Origin: Frateuria_A sp051900425
GTDB taxonomy: Bacteria; Pseudomonadota; Gammaproteobacteria; Xanthomonadales; Rhodanobacteraceae
Length of the DNA stretch: 64,000 nt
Assembly: GCF_051900425.1 (NCBI RefSeq)
Contig: NZ_JBHZGK010000004.1
Span: forward strand, 283,210 to 347,209
Direction: 5' to 3'
The first letter of the stretch is position 1. The number at the start of each line of letters is the position of its first letter. The translations under genes and the position numbers were made by a program. Under the pieces are notes generated by a model. The model was given only the letters and a program-made list of their open reading frames with translations, was not told the origin of the DNA and made no database searches. Of this stretch, positions 27,386 through 36,988 are shown piece by piece.

Positions 27386-27468
27386 CCCCCTGTAGGAGCG
27401 CCCTTGGGCGCGACCGCGGGGCACGGGGGTGGCATGACGGTCGCGCCCAAGCGCGCTCCTACAGGGGG
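27386..27468. repeat. Long inverted repeat between glgE and treS (TGTAGGAGC palindrome)
   Basis: Two 31-base arms, 27386-27416 and 27438-27468, are inverted copies with a single mismatch, separated by 21 bases. Each begins CCCCCTGTAGGAGCGC and ends GGGCGCGACCG. This is the GTAGGAGC-type REP doublet that is common in Pseudomonas and Xanthomonadales. It would fold into a very stable hairpin in the intergenic RNA. Confidence 0.85.
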
Positions 27469-27507
27469 CGTGCAACGCATGGAAGACCTTGGCGGAATGG
27501 CGGGCGC

Positions 27508-30500
27508 TCATGCCTCCACCCGCCAGATCGCATAGGGCATGCCCTGCCCCAGCCAGACCTGCTGCCGGCCGCCGTGCCAGGTCAGCGTGGCGTCGTGCAG
27601 CAGGTCCTCGACCGTCAGCGGCGTGTCTTCGCCCACGCCCCAGTCGGCCAGCGGCAGGTGCAGGCCGGTCGACTGCGCGTGGTGCGGATCGAGGTTGATC
27701 GCCACCAGCACGCGGTCGCGGCCGCCCGGCGCCGTCTTCTCGAAGAACAGCACCTGATCGTTGTCCGCGCGCAGGAAGCGCACGCCCAGATGGCTCTGCA
27801 AGGCCGGCTGCTCGCGGCGGATGGCGTTGAGCTGGGTGATCTCGGCGATGATGTTGCCGGGTGCTTCCCAGTCGCGCGGCTTGATCTCGTATTTTTCCGA
27901 ATCGAGGAACTCCTCCTTGCCCGGAATCGGCAACGATTCGCACAGCTCGAAGCCCGAGTACATCCCCCACAGGCCGGAGAGCGTGGTGGCCAGCGCGGCG
28001 CGGATGAGGAATCCGCTGCGGCCGGAGTGCTGCAGGAAATACGGGTTGATGTCCGGCGTGTTGACGAAGAAGTTCGGTCGGAAGAAATCCCGCGGCGGTC
28101 CCTGGGTCAGCTCGGTGAGGTAGTCGGTGAACTCCTGCTTCGTATGCCGCCAGGTGAAGTACGTGTAGGACTGGTTGAAGCCCAGCTTGGCCAGCCGGTA
28201 CATCGGTTTGGGCCGGGTGAAGGCTTCGGAGAGGAACAGCGCGTCGGGGTATTCGCTGCGCACGCGGCCGATCATCCATTCCCAGAACGGAAACGGCTTG
28301 GTGTGCGGGTTGTCCACGCGGAAGATGCGCACGCCCTCGCCCGCCCAGTACAGCACCACGTCGCACAGTGCCTGCCACAGCGACGGGATCGCGCCTTCCT
28401 CGTAGAAGTCGACGTTGACGATGTCCTGGTACTTCTTCGGCGGGTTCTCGGCGTAGCGCAGGCTGCCGTCCGGTCGCCAGTCGAACCACTCGGGATGCTC
28501 GGCCAGCCACGGATGGTCGGGCGAGCACTGGATGGCGAAGTCGAGCGCGAGTTCCAGGCCGTGGGCATGCGCCGCATCGCGCAGCGCGCGGAAGTCCTCG
28601 ATCGTGCCGAGCTCCGGGTGGATGTCCGTATGGCCGCCCTCCGCCGAGCCGATGGCGTACGGGCTGCCTGGATCGTGCTCGCCGGGCGTGAGGGTGTTGT
28701 TGCGGCCCTTGCGGAAGGCGCGGCCGATCGGATGGATCGGCGGGAAGTAGAGCACGTCGAAGCCCATTGCCTGGATCGCGGGAAGGCGTCCGATCACGTC
28801 GCGGAAGGTGCCGTGGCGGTCGGGGCTGTCGGTGATCGAGCGCGGGAACAGTTCGTACCAGCTGGCGAACTGCGCCGCGCGGCGGTCGACCTCCAGCCGC
28901 AGCGGGGGATGCTCGACGGCAAACGCGCGCAGGTCGCCCTCGGCCATGGCCCGGGCGGTGTCCTCGGCGATCAGCAATCGATAGCGCGCCTCGTCGTCCT
29001 CGGCCTTGGCCAGCGCCGCGGCCAGCGCACGCAGGGGCTTGCGCCTGGCCGGCGCGGTGCCGGCGGCGGTCTGTTCGACCAGGTGCTGGCCTTCGCGCAT
29101 TTCCAGCGCGATCGGCACGCCGGCATCGTGCTTGACGACGATCTCGTGCCGGTAGCTCGCGTAGGCGTCGCGCCACGCCTGCACCGTGTATTCGTGGCGG
29201 CCCATGCGGGTGGGCGTGAATTGGCCGCGGTAGCGGTCGTTGCCAAGCGGCTCCATGCGCAGCTCGTGCCACTGCTTCTCGTCCAGCGCGCGCCAGCGCA
29301 GCGCCACGGCGAGTTTGTCGTGGCCGTCCATGAAGACGTCGGCCTCCACCGTCACCACGTCGCCGACCACGCGCTTGACCGCGAAGCGGCCATCGTCCAC
29401 GCAAGGTGTCACGGCCTCGATGGCGACGCGCGGCGCCTGCGTGGCCGCGGTCAGCGCCTGTTTCGCGGCCGCCACGCCCGTGCGCGTGGCGACCGGCCGG
29501 GTGCGCGTGCCTTCGAGTACCTGCGTCTGACCCGGACCGAGGGTGATCGGCTCGATGACGGGTGCGCCGTCCGGTGCGCTCCAGTCCGCGAAGTGGCTGG
29601 CTGCACCGCCGGCGATCGCCCCCAGGTCCACCGGCGTGCCGGTATCGAGCCGTGCGTTGAAGAGGGACAGCCAGGCGCGCTCGCCCTGCCGGCGCAGCAC
29701 ACCGACCCAGGCATCGTCGATGTGGATCGCCGCCGGTTCACGCGCCTGCGCGCCGAGGCCACGCAGCCAATCGTTGATGGCGCGTACGTCACCGGTGATG
29801 TCCAGCGCCTGCGATTCGTCGCGCGCGAAGCCGGCGGGCATCAACCAGCCGCCCGCGCAGGCTGCGGCGAACCAGACCGCGCGGCGGCGGTGGCGCTCGG
29901 CCAGCTCTTGTTGGCCGAAACGCGGGTCGGCCTCCGGGTCGTCGAACGGTGCGCCAGCGCAGGCGAGCGGCGTCGCCACCTCGGCCACACGGCGCAATTC
30001 GCGACCCAGCCAGCCGGCGCGGAAATCCCACCATTCGGCCGAGCAGAAGGCGTAGTCGAAGGCCACGTCGGTGAGCGCGGCCAGTTCGGCAGGCGCCAGT
30101 CCCTGGGTCCAGCCCAGGAACAGCGCCTGTGGCGCGCGGCCGCGCAGGCCATCGACGAGGTGCGCCCACCAGGCCACAGGCGCGGCATCGAGCGATGCCA
30201 GCCGGAAACCCATCGCGCCAGCCTGCAGCGCGCCATGCAACCGTTCGCACCACCAGGCAAGCGCTTCGGGCGCCACGGCGTCATCGTGGAACCGCCAGCG
30301 CACGCCGGCTTCGGCGGCCGGGCGGCGCGGGTCGGGCAACACCGTGGTGTCTGCCAGCGCATGGAACCAGTCCGGGTGCTCGGCGCGCAGCGCGGCGTCG
30401 GCGGGCAGCGGGCGCGTTACGTCGACGTCGATCAGCAGCCCCAGGCCGTGGTTGCTGCAGAGCCGGGCGAGCGTGCCGATCGCCCCGGCGCCTTCGTCGA

Positions 30501-30636
30501 GCACGCTGGCGGGCGCCAGCACGTGGCTGAAGCCGAGGTCGGCCGCGTGCGTGAACCAGGGTGTCTGCCCGCTGGTGGCGTCCGGTCCGGCTGGCAGGCT
30601 GAAGATGCGAGGCGGCGCCACGGCGTGTGCCGGCAT
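27508..30636 (-). CDS. glgE: Alpha-1,4-glucan:maltose-1-phosphate maltosyltransferase with extra N-terminal domain
   Basis: The ATG at 30634-30636 follows AGGGAG and gives 1042 residues, against about 660 for typical GlgE. The standard enzyme starts near residue 400: an N-terminal beta domain (DUF3416; RVAIEAVTPCVDDGRFAVK), then the GH13_3 barrel with FASWYELFPRSITDSPDRHG, VLYFPPIHPIGRAFRKGRNN, GVRIFRVDNPHTKPFPFWEW (nucleophile Asp, about 773) and LFLSEAFTRPKPMY (acid Glu, about 801). It extends glucan by maltosyl units from maltose 1-phosphate. Residues 1-390 resemble a decayed amylase-like barrel with no catalytic Asp visible (MGFRLASLDAAP). It is first in the cluster, so the promoter should lie in 30637-30746. 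Confidence 0.94.
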   Translation of the reverse strand: MPAHAVAPPRIFSLPAGPDATSGQTPWFTHAADLGFSHVLAPASVLDEGAGAIGTLARLCSNHGLGLLIDVDVTRPLPADAALRAEHPDWFHALADTTVLPDPRRPAAEAGVRWRFHDDAVAPEALAWWCERLHGALQAGAMGFRLASLDAAPVAWWAHLVDGLRGRAPQALFLGWTQGLAPAELAALTDVAFDYAFCSAEWWDFRAGWLGRELRRVAEVATPLACAGAPFDDPEADPRFGQQELAERHRRRAVWFAAACAGGWLMPAGFARDESQALDITGDVRAINDWLRGLGAQAREPAAIHIDDAWVGVLRRQGERAWLSLFNARLDTGTPVDLGAIAGGAASHFADWSAPDGAPVIEPITLGPGQTQVLEGTRTRPVATRTGVAAAKQALTAATQAPRVAIEAVTPCVDDGRFAVKRVVGDVVTVEADVFMDGHDKLAVALRWRALDEKQWHELRMEPLGNDRYRGQFTPTRMGRHEYTVQAWRDAYASYRHEIVVKHDAGVPIALEMREGQHLVEQTAAGTAPARRKPLRALAAALAKAEDDEARYRLLIAEDTARAMAEGDLRAFAVEHPPLRLEVDRRAAQFASWYELFPRSITDSPDRHGTFRDVIGRLPAIQAMGFDVLYFPPIHPIGRAFRKGRNNTLTPGEHDPGSPYAIGSAEGGHTDIHPELGTIEDFRALRDAAHAHGLELALDFAIQCSPDHPWLAEHPEWFDWRPDGSLRYAENPPKKYQDIVNVDFYEEGAIPSLWQALCDVVLYWAGEGVRIFRVDNPHTKPFPFWEWMIGRVRSEYPDALFLSEAFTRPKPMYRLAKLGFNQSYTYFTWRHTKQEFTDYLTELTQGPPRDFFRPNFFVNTPDINPYFLQHSGRSGFLIRAALATTLSGLWGMYSGFELCESLPIPGKEEFLDSEKYEIKPRDWEAPGNIIAEITQLNAIRREQPALQSHLGVRFLRADNDQVLFFEKTAPGGRDRVLVAINLDPHHAQSTGLHLPLADWGVGEDTPLTVEDLLHDATLTWHGGRQQVWLGQGMPYAIWRVEA

Positions 30637-30746
30637 GGAGACTCCCTGTGAAGATGGATCTGCCGCGGCCGTGGCCGGGCCGCGCTTGCGCTGGCCGCTG
30701 GTGCCGGGGCGGGCAGGCACGTCCGCTGTCCCCTGGCGCCGGGCCA

Positions 30747-30962
30747 TCAGTCGCCGTGGCGGCGGCTTGCGCCGCGCGGCTTGTCCGCATGGCTGGCCTG
30801 CGGCCGGTTGGTGTACTGGCGCACCGCCTGGGTGTTGGTGCCGACCACCGCGATCGCCTCGCGCAGGTCGCGTTCGGAGATGCGCAGCTGCTTGGACCAG
30901 TACCGCATCGCGAACGGATCTCTGTCGTTGATCGTGCTCAGGGTCCGGTCGGACTGGCTCAT
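30747..30962 (-). CDS. DUF3606 domain small protein
   Basis: A 71-residue protein matching the DUF3606 pattern: an N-terminal Ser/Thr/Asp stretch, then RDPFAMRYWSKQLRISERDLREAIAVVG and VRQYTNRPQ, which corresponds to the family 'yW...l.vs...L..Av..vG....V..yl' signature. It is a predicted small helical cytosolic protein of unknown function, common in many copies in proteobacteria. It lies upstream of glgE on the same strand with 110 bp between, so it may share or precede the cluster's promoter. Confidence 0.75.
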   Translation of the reverse strand: MSQSDRTLSTINDRDPFAMRYWSKQLRISERDLREAIAVVGTNTQAVRQYTNRPQASHADKPRGASRRHGD

Positions 30963-31087
30963 GATTCACCCGTGGCCGCGCGGTGCTGCGGTAGCACGGG
31001 CATCTTGGTGGGCGCGCATTGAAGGTGCCGTCACGGAAAGATGAGACAGTCGTAAAGCGTTCCGTGATCCTTGGCAGGATCGCACCT

Positions 31088-31125
31088 GTGGGCGACCGCG
31101 CGGGGCGACGATCGCGGTCGCGCAC
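31088..31125. repeat. REP-like inverted repeat upstream of the sirtuin gene
   Basis: GTGGGCGACCGCG (31088-31100) and CGCGGTCGCGCAC (31113-31125) are inverted with one mismatch, followed by GCTGTGCTCCTGCAGGGG. This is a diverged copy of the GTAGGAGC palindrome seen at 27386-27468, in the 207-bp divergent spacer between the DUF3606 and sirtuin genes. Confidence 0.6.
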
Positions 31126-31169
31126 AGCTGTGCTCCTGCAGGGGACGAGCTCGCGCCATACTTGGCGCC

Positions 31170-31979
31170 ATGCAACCTGCCCCGCTCGCCCGGTTCATCG
31201 ATACCCATCCGCGCCTGTTCGTGCTGACCGGCGCCGGTTGCAGCACGGACTCCGGCATCCCCGACTACCGCGACACCGAGGGCGCCTGGAAACGCACGCC
31301 GCCGGTGACCTACCAGGCCTTCATGGGCGAGGAGCGCACGCGCCGGCGTTACTGGGCGCGCAGCCTCGTCGGCTGGCGCCACTTTGGCGGAGCCCGGCCC
31401 AACGGCACCCACCACGCGCTGCAGCGGCTGGAGGCACAGGGGCGGCTCGAACTGCTGGTCACGCAGAACGTGGATGGGTTGCACCACCGCGCCGGCCAGC
31501 GCCAGGTGGTCGACCTGCACGGACGGCTCGACCAGGTGCGCTGCATGGGCTGCGACTGGCGCCAGCCGCGCGACGTGTTCCAGCAGGAGCTCGATCGTCT
31601 CAACCCCGGCTGGGCCTGCCTGGAGGCGACCGAGGCGCCGGATGGCGATGCGGATCTGGAGACGACGCAGTTCGACGATTTCCGGGTGCCGCCCTGCCCG
31701 GCGTGCGGCGGCGTACTCAAGCCCGACGTGGTGTTCTTCGGCGAGAACGTGCCGCGCGAGCGCGTGATGCTGGCGATGGCGGCGCTGGAAGCTGCCGATG
31801 CCGTGCTGGTCGTCGGCTCGTCGCTGATGGTGTTTTCCGGCTACCGCTTCGTGCACGCGGCGGCGCGCGCCGGCAAGCCGGTGGCGGCGGTGAACCTGGG
31901 AAGGACGCGCGCCGATCCGTTGTTGAGCCTGAAAGTGGAGCAGCCGTGCGCCCAGGCGCTGGCATTCCTGTTGGCTTGA
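31170..31979 (+). CDS. NAD-dependent protein deacylase, Sir2 family
   Basis: The ATG at 31170 is chosen (269 aa) because MQPAPLARFIDTHPRLFVLTGAGCSTDSGIPDYR is the conserved sirtuin N-terminus; the upstream frame runs through a REP element. NAD-binding motifs are GAGCSTDSGIPDYR (about 21-34) and TQNVDGLHHRAG, followed by VVDLHG with the catalytic His. Zinc-ligand pairs are CMGC and CPACGG. GVLKPDVVFFGENVP and VVGSSLMVFSGYRF complete the Rossmann fold. An insert of about 45 residues lies between the zinc pairs. It removes acyl groups from protein lysines using NAD. Confidence 0.93.
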   Translation: MQPAPLARFIDTHPRLFVLTGAGCSTDSGIPDYRDTEGAWKRTPPVTYQAFMGEERTRRRYWARSLVGWRHFGGARPNGTHHALQRLEAQGRLELLVTQNVDGLHHRAGQRQVVDLHGRLDQVRCMGCDWRQPRDVFQQELDRLNPGWACLEATEAPDGDADLETTQFDDFRVPPCPACGGVLKPDVVFFGENVPRERVMLAMAALEAADAVLVVGSSLMVFSGYRFVHAAARAGKPVAAVNLGRTRADPLLSLKVEQPCAQALAFLLA

Positions 31980-32067
31980 GCTCGCAGGCCTCGTGGGGCG
32001 CGTTCGAGCCGACCATCCCGGGGCGGCGACGGTGAACTGAGGCGCACCCTCCGCGCTTGCCTGGGCC

Positions 32068-32556
32068 TTATCGCCGCGAGCGGAAGAACTCCCGCAACAT
32101 CTCGCCCGACTCGGCGGCCATTAATCCACCCTGCACCATCACGCGATGGTTGTGCCGCTCGGAGATCAGCGTGTCGAACACGCTGCCGGCTGCGCCGGTT
32201 TTCGGATCGGTCGCCGCGTACACGACCCGGCCGATCCGCGCATGCACGAGGGCCATTGCGCACATCGAACAGGGTTCCAGCGTCACGTATAGCGTCGCGC
32301 CGACGATGCGGTGGTTCGCGAGCTTCTGGCCCGCCGCGCGCAGCGCCATGATCTCGGCGTGCGCGGTCGGATCGTGCAGCGTGATGTTGCGGTTCCAGCC
32401 CAGCCCGACGATCTGCCCCTCGTGCACCAGCACGGCGCCAACGGGCACCTCGTTCTCCGCGTCGCGCGCGTGGGCCGCCAGTTGCAGGGCGCGGCGCATG
32501 CAGGCTTCGTCCTCGGACGAGAATGTGGCGGCAATCGGCGTGAGGGAATCGGACAT
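32068..32556 (-). CDS. tadA: tRNA-specific adenosine deaminase
   Basis: The ATG at 32554-32556 is preferred (162 aa); the frame extends 13 codons further upstream. Zinc deaminase motifs are HAEIM (residues 66-70, with the proton-shuttling Glu) and PCSMC (95-99), with NEVPVGAVLV and GWNRN upstream, as in TadA. The enzyme converts A34 to inosine in tRNA-Arg(ACG), allowing wobble decoding, and is usually essential. It is convergent with the sirtuin gene, 88 bp apart. Confidence 0.94.
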   Translation of the reverse strand: MSDSLTPIAATFSSEDEACMRRALQLAAHARDAENEVPVGAVLVHEGQIVGLGWNRNITLHDPTAHAEIMALRAAGQKLANHRIVGATLYVTLEPCSMCAMALVHARIGRVVYAATDPKTGAAGSVFDTLISERHNHRVMVQGGLMAAESGEMLREFFRSRR

Positions 32557-32640
32557 GGACACGCGCAAGGGCGGCTCGGCTGGCGGGGCCGGCATTGTAG
32601 CCGCTGCGCGGAGCGCGCCGAGCCGCGCTCGCCCCCGCGG

Positions 32641-33063
32641 TCAGTCGGCCGGCAAGGTCTCGATGCTGATGGTGCCGGTCAGCGTCTTGTGGACCGGGCA
32701 CTTCTCGGCCACCTCGAGCAACTTCTGCCTCTGCTCGGGCGTCAGGTCGGGGCCGGTAATGGTCACGCGCTTGCGGAAGGCGTCGATCACCTCCGGACGG
32801 GCGGCCATCACCCTCTTGTCGTGCTCGACCTCCACGTGGACGTGTTCGAGCGGCCAGCCCATCTTGAGCGCATACCAGCGCACGGTGATGGCGGTGCAGG
32901 CGCCCAGGGACGCCGTCAGCAGATCGTAGGGCGAGGGCCCCAGGTCCGCGCCGCCTTGCGTGGCCGGCTCATCGCCGACCAGGTGATGGCCCGACACCTC
33001 GATGGCCACCGCGAGCGGACTGACCTGGGTATCGGCCACCGTGGCCAGGGTCTTGCGAACCAT
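32641..33063 (-). CDS. OsmC family thiol peroxidase-like protein
   Basis: The ATG at 33061-33063 follows GAGGAG closely (140 aa). OsmC-fold signatures are GPSPYDLLTASLGACTAITVRWYA (peroxidatic Cys about 56) and KCPVHKTLTG (resolving Cys about 122). The two-Cys spacing fits the OsmC/Ohr/YhfA superfamily, which reduces organic hydroperoxides in the cytosol or acts in redox homeostasis. The subgroup looks like the general OsmC type rather than Ohr, as no Ohr-specific motif is evident. It lies 76 bp upstream of a GNAT gene's stop on the same strand side. Confidence 0.88.
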   Translation of the reverse strand: MVRKTLATVADTQVSPLAVAIEVSGHHLVGDEPATQGGADLGPSPYDLLTASLGACTAITVRWYALKMGWPLEHVHVEVEHDKRVMAARPEVIDAFRKRVTITGPDLTPEQRQKLLEVAEKCPVHKTLTGTISIETLPAD

Positions 33064-33139
33064 CGGTTTTGCTCCTCGATCGTGCGGCAAAAACGGCCGG
33101 TGGCCGGCGCACGGCACGGCGCCCACCCCGTCGTCGCCG

Positions 33140-33463
33140 TCAGCCCGCGTTTGGCTCCTCACCGGGCGCCAGCGTCATCACGTCCTGCCATTCCGGATGC
33201 TTCACGTAGCGGGCGCGGACGTACGGGCACAGCGGAAGGATCCGGAATCCGTTTCCGCGGGCATCGGCGACCAGATAGTCGACCAGCGCCGCAGCCGCAC
33301 CGGTGCCCCGGAGGCTTTCGGGGGCGCCGGTGTGATCGGCACTCACCAGGCCCGGACCGCGATGGGTATAGGTCAACTCGGCTTCGGCATCGACACCGGC
33401 CGCCTGCGCCACATAGCGGCCGTGGCGCGGACCATCCTGCTTGGTGATCGTGATCTGGCTCAT
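33140..33463 (-). CDS. Small GNAT-like N-acetyltransferase (Acetyltransf_CG type)
   Basis: A 107-residue protein with the short GCN5-like fold: AELTYTHRGPGLVSADHTGAP, then ESLRGTGAAAALVDYLVADARGNGFRILPLCPYVRARYVKHPEW. The RGTGAA acetyl-CoA loop and the C-terminal PLCPYV...HPE signature match the YjdJ/Acetyltransf_CG family (PF14542), which is about half the usual GNAT length. The substrate is unknown. Confidence 0.85.
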   Translation of the reverse strand: MSQITITKQDGPRHGRYVAQAAGVDAEAELTYTHRGPGLVSADHTGAPESLRGTGAAAALVDYLVADARGNGFRILPLCPYVRARYVKHPEWQDVMTLAPGEEPNAG

Positions 33464-33584
33464 CGTGGCTACCGTGTGTGGCGACTTGCAGGAACAACCG
33501 TGGAGCGGAACGCGCGTCTTCGGGCCAGCACCGCGACGAGCCTTCGCGAAGGGCCGGTCATCGGGCGCGAGGCGCGCACCGGCC

Positions 33585-35165
<1,581 letters not shown>

Positions 35166-35277
35166 CGGACCGGGCTCTGTGGGCTGTCGTCCAGAAACGG
35201 GTCGGCGTCATTCCCTGGACCGGACATCCGTGAGTGCGGCAGCGCTGCGGCCGCGGGGAATGGCGCCATAAGAAGTC

Positions 35278-35296
35278 GGGGCCCGCGAAGGGCCCC
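35278..35296 (-). terminator. Stem-loop between guaB and guaA
   Basis: GGGGCCC (35278-35284) and GGGCCCC (35290-35296) form a perfect 7-bp stem with a GCGAA loop, 5 bp past the guaB stop on the minus strand. The run after it is only moderately T-rich, so it may be a partial terminator that lowers guaA read-through. Confidence 0.5.
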
Positions 35297-35301
35297 GTGT
35301 G

Positions 35302-36759
35302 TCACGAGTTCAGCCGGTAGTTCGGCGCTTCCTTGGTGATCTGGATGTCGTGCGGGTGCGCCTCGGTCACGCCGGCCGAAGTCACCTTCACGAATTGCGC
35401 CTTCTGGCGCACATCCTCGACCGTGGCGGCCCCGAGGTAACCCATCGAGGCCCGCAGGCCGCCGATCAGCTGGTGGATGATGTTGCGCAGCGGGCCGCGG
35501 TACGGCACGCGGCCTTCGATGCCCTCGGGCACCAGCTTGTCGGCGTCCGCCTCGTCCTGGAAGTAGCGGTCCTTGGAACCCAGCGCCATCGCGCCAAGCG
35601 AGCCCATGCCGCGGTAGCTCTTGTAGGAACGGCCCTGGAACAGCTCGACCTCGCCCGGCGATTCCTCGGTGCCGGCGAACATCGAGCCCAGCATCACCGT
35701 CGACGCGCCGGCAGCCAGCGCCTTGGGGATATCGCCCGAGTAGCGGATGCCGCCATCGGCGATCAACGGGATCTCGTCCTTGAGCGCGGTGGCGACCAGG
35801 TCGATCGCGGTGATCTGCGGCACGCCGACGCCGGCGACCACGCGGGTGGTGCAGATCGAGCCGGGACCGACGCCGACCTTGACCGCATCCACGCCGGCGT
35901 CGAGAAGCGCACGCGCCGCCTCGCCGGTGACGATGTTGCCGGCGATCACCTGCACCTGCGGGTAGCGCTTCTTGACCCAGCCGGCGCGCTCGATCACGCC
36001 CTGCGAATGGCCGTGGGCGGTGTCGACCACCAGCACGTCCACGCCGGCCTCGACCAGCGCCTCGACACGCTGCTCGGTATCGCCGCCAACGCCCACCGCC
36101 GCGCCGACCAGCAGGCGCTCGTGCGCGTCCTTGGCGGCATGCGGGTTGTCGCGCGCCTTCTGGATGTCCTTGACGGTGATCAGGCCGCGCAGCTGGAAGT
36201 CGTCGTTGACGACCAGCACCTTCTCGATGCGGAACTTGTGCAGCAGCTGCAGCACTTCGTCCTGGCTGGCGCCTTCGCGCACGGTCACGAGCTTGTCCTG
36301 GCGCGTCATGATGTTGCGCACCGGGTCTTCCAGCTTGCGCTCGAAGCGCAGGTCGCGGCTGGTGACGATGCCGACGAGCTTCTCGCCGTCGACCACCGGC
36401 ACGCCGGAGATGTTGTGCGCGCGGGTGAGCTGGAGCACTTCGCGGATCGAGGTGTTGGGGCCGACGCTGATCGGGCTGCGGATCACACCCGCCTCGAACT
36501 TCTTCACCAGGCGCACTTCGGCGGCCTGCTGCGCGGCGGTCATGTTCTTGTGGATGATGCCGATGCCGCCCTGCTGGGCCATGGTGATGGCCAGCCGCGC
36601 CTCGGTGACGGTGTCCATGGCGGCGGACACGATCGGGATGTTCAGGCGCAGGTTGCGGGTCAACCGGGTAGAGGTGTCGACGTCGCGTGGCAGGACGGCC
36701 GAATGGGCCGGAACGAGGTACACGTCGTCGTAGGTCAGAGCCTCGGCGAGGATGCGCAT
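35302..36759 (-). CDS. guaB: Inosine-5'-monophosphate dehydrogenase
   Basis: The ATG at 36757-36759 gives 485 residues beginning MRILAEALTYDDVYLVPAHSAVLP, the standard IMPDH N-terminus; the longer frame runs into a palindromic repeat. A TIM barrel is split by two CBS domains (about 95-205). Catalytic loop: VGVGPGSICTTRVVAGVGVPQ (Cys about 303). Then ADGGIRYSGDIPKALAAGAS, GRSYKSYRGMGSLGAM and EGVEGRVPYRG-like EGIEGRVPYRGPL. It oxidises IMP to XMP with NAD, the rate-limiting step of GMP synthesis. It is upstream of guaA in the classical guaBA order. Confidence 0.97.
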   Translation of the reverse strand: MRILAEALTYDDVYLVPAHSAVLPRDVDTSTRLTRNLRLNIPIVSAAMDTVTEARLAITMAQQGGIGIIHKNMTAAQQAAEVRLVKKFEAGVIRSPISVGPNTSIREVLQLTRAHNISGVPVVDGEKLVGIVTSRDLRFERKLEDPVRNIMTRQDKLVTVREGASQDEVLQLLHKFRIEKVLVVNDDFQLRGLITVKDIQKARDNPHAAKDAHERLLVGAAVGVGGDTEQRVEALVEAGVDVLVVDTAHGHSQGVIERAGWVKKRYPQVQVIAGNIVTGEAARALLDAGVDAVKVGVGPGSICTTRVVAGVGVPQITAIDLVATALKDEIPLIADGGIRYSGDIPKALAAGASTVMLGSMFAGTEESPGEVELFQGRSYKSYRGMGSLGAMALGSKDRYFQDEADADKLVPEGIEGRVPYRGPLRNIIHQLIGGLRASMGYLGAATVEDVRQKAQFVKVTSAGVTEAHPHDIQITKEAPNYRLNS

Positions 36760-36988
36760 GCGGGTGGGTCTCGCTGCAAAGATGGGATTATACGCGTGGG
36801 GGCGTGGTGGTCGCCAGATGGAGGGGCGTGAGGAGCCGGAGCAAGGCTTCCCCGACCGCCCTTCGGGCACCTTCCCCCGCAAACGGGGAAGGCTCATGAA
36901 GCGGGAAGGTGCACAGCCTTGCGCGCCCGCTCCTTCCCCCGTTTACGGGGAATGTGTCGACAGGCGGATGGGGGAAGCCCGCGAGGAC
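36760..36988. repeat. Pair of inverted extragenic palindromes between folD and guaB
   Basis: 36847-36892 holds the CCGCCCTTCGGGCACC-CTTCCCCCG...CGGGGAAGG element. 36932-36976 holds the opposite-orientation version (CCTTCCCCCGTTTACGGGG, ending in GGCGGATGGGGG). Together they form a REP doublet of the same family as at 21546-21793. The guaB promoter must lie in the first 80 bases upstream of its start; no gene is seen. Confidence 0.75.

Noticed and set aside
23679..27395. A 1238-codon plus-strand frame opposite treS and glgB
   Set aside because: Antisense to two well-supported genes, with no domain motif and the same shadow composition.
27238..30651. A 1137-codon plus-strand frame opposite glgE
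   Set aside because: Antisense to the complete GlgE reading frame, with no recognisable domains.
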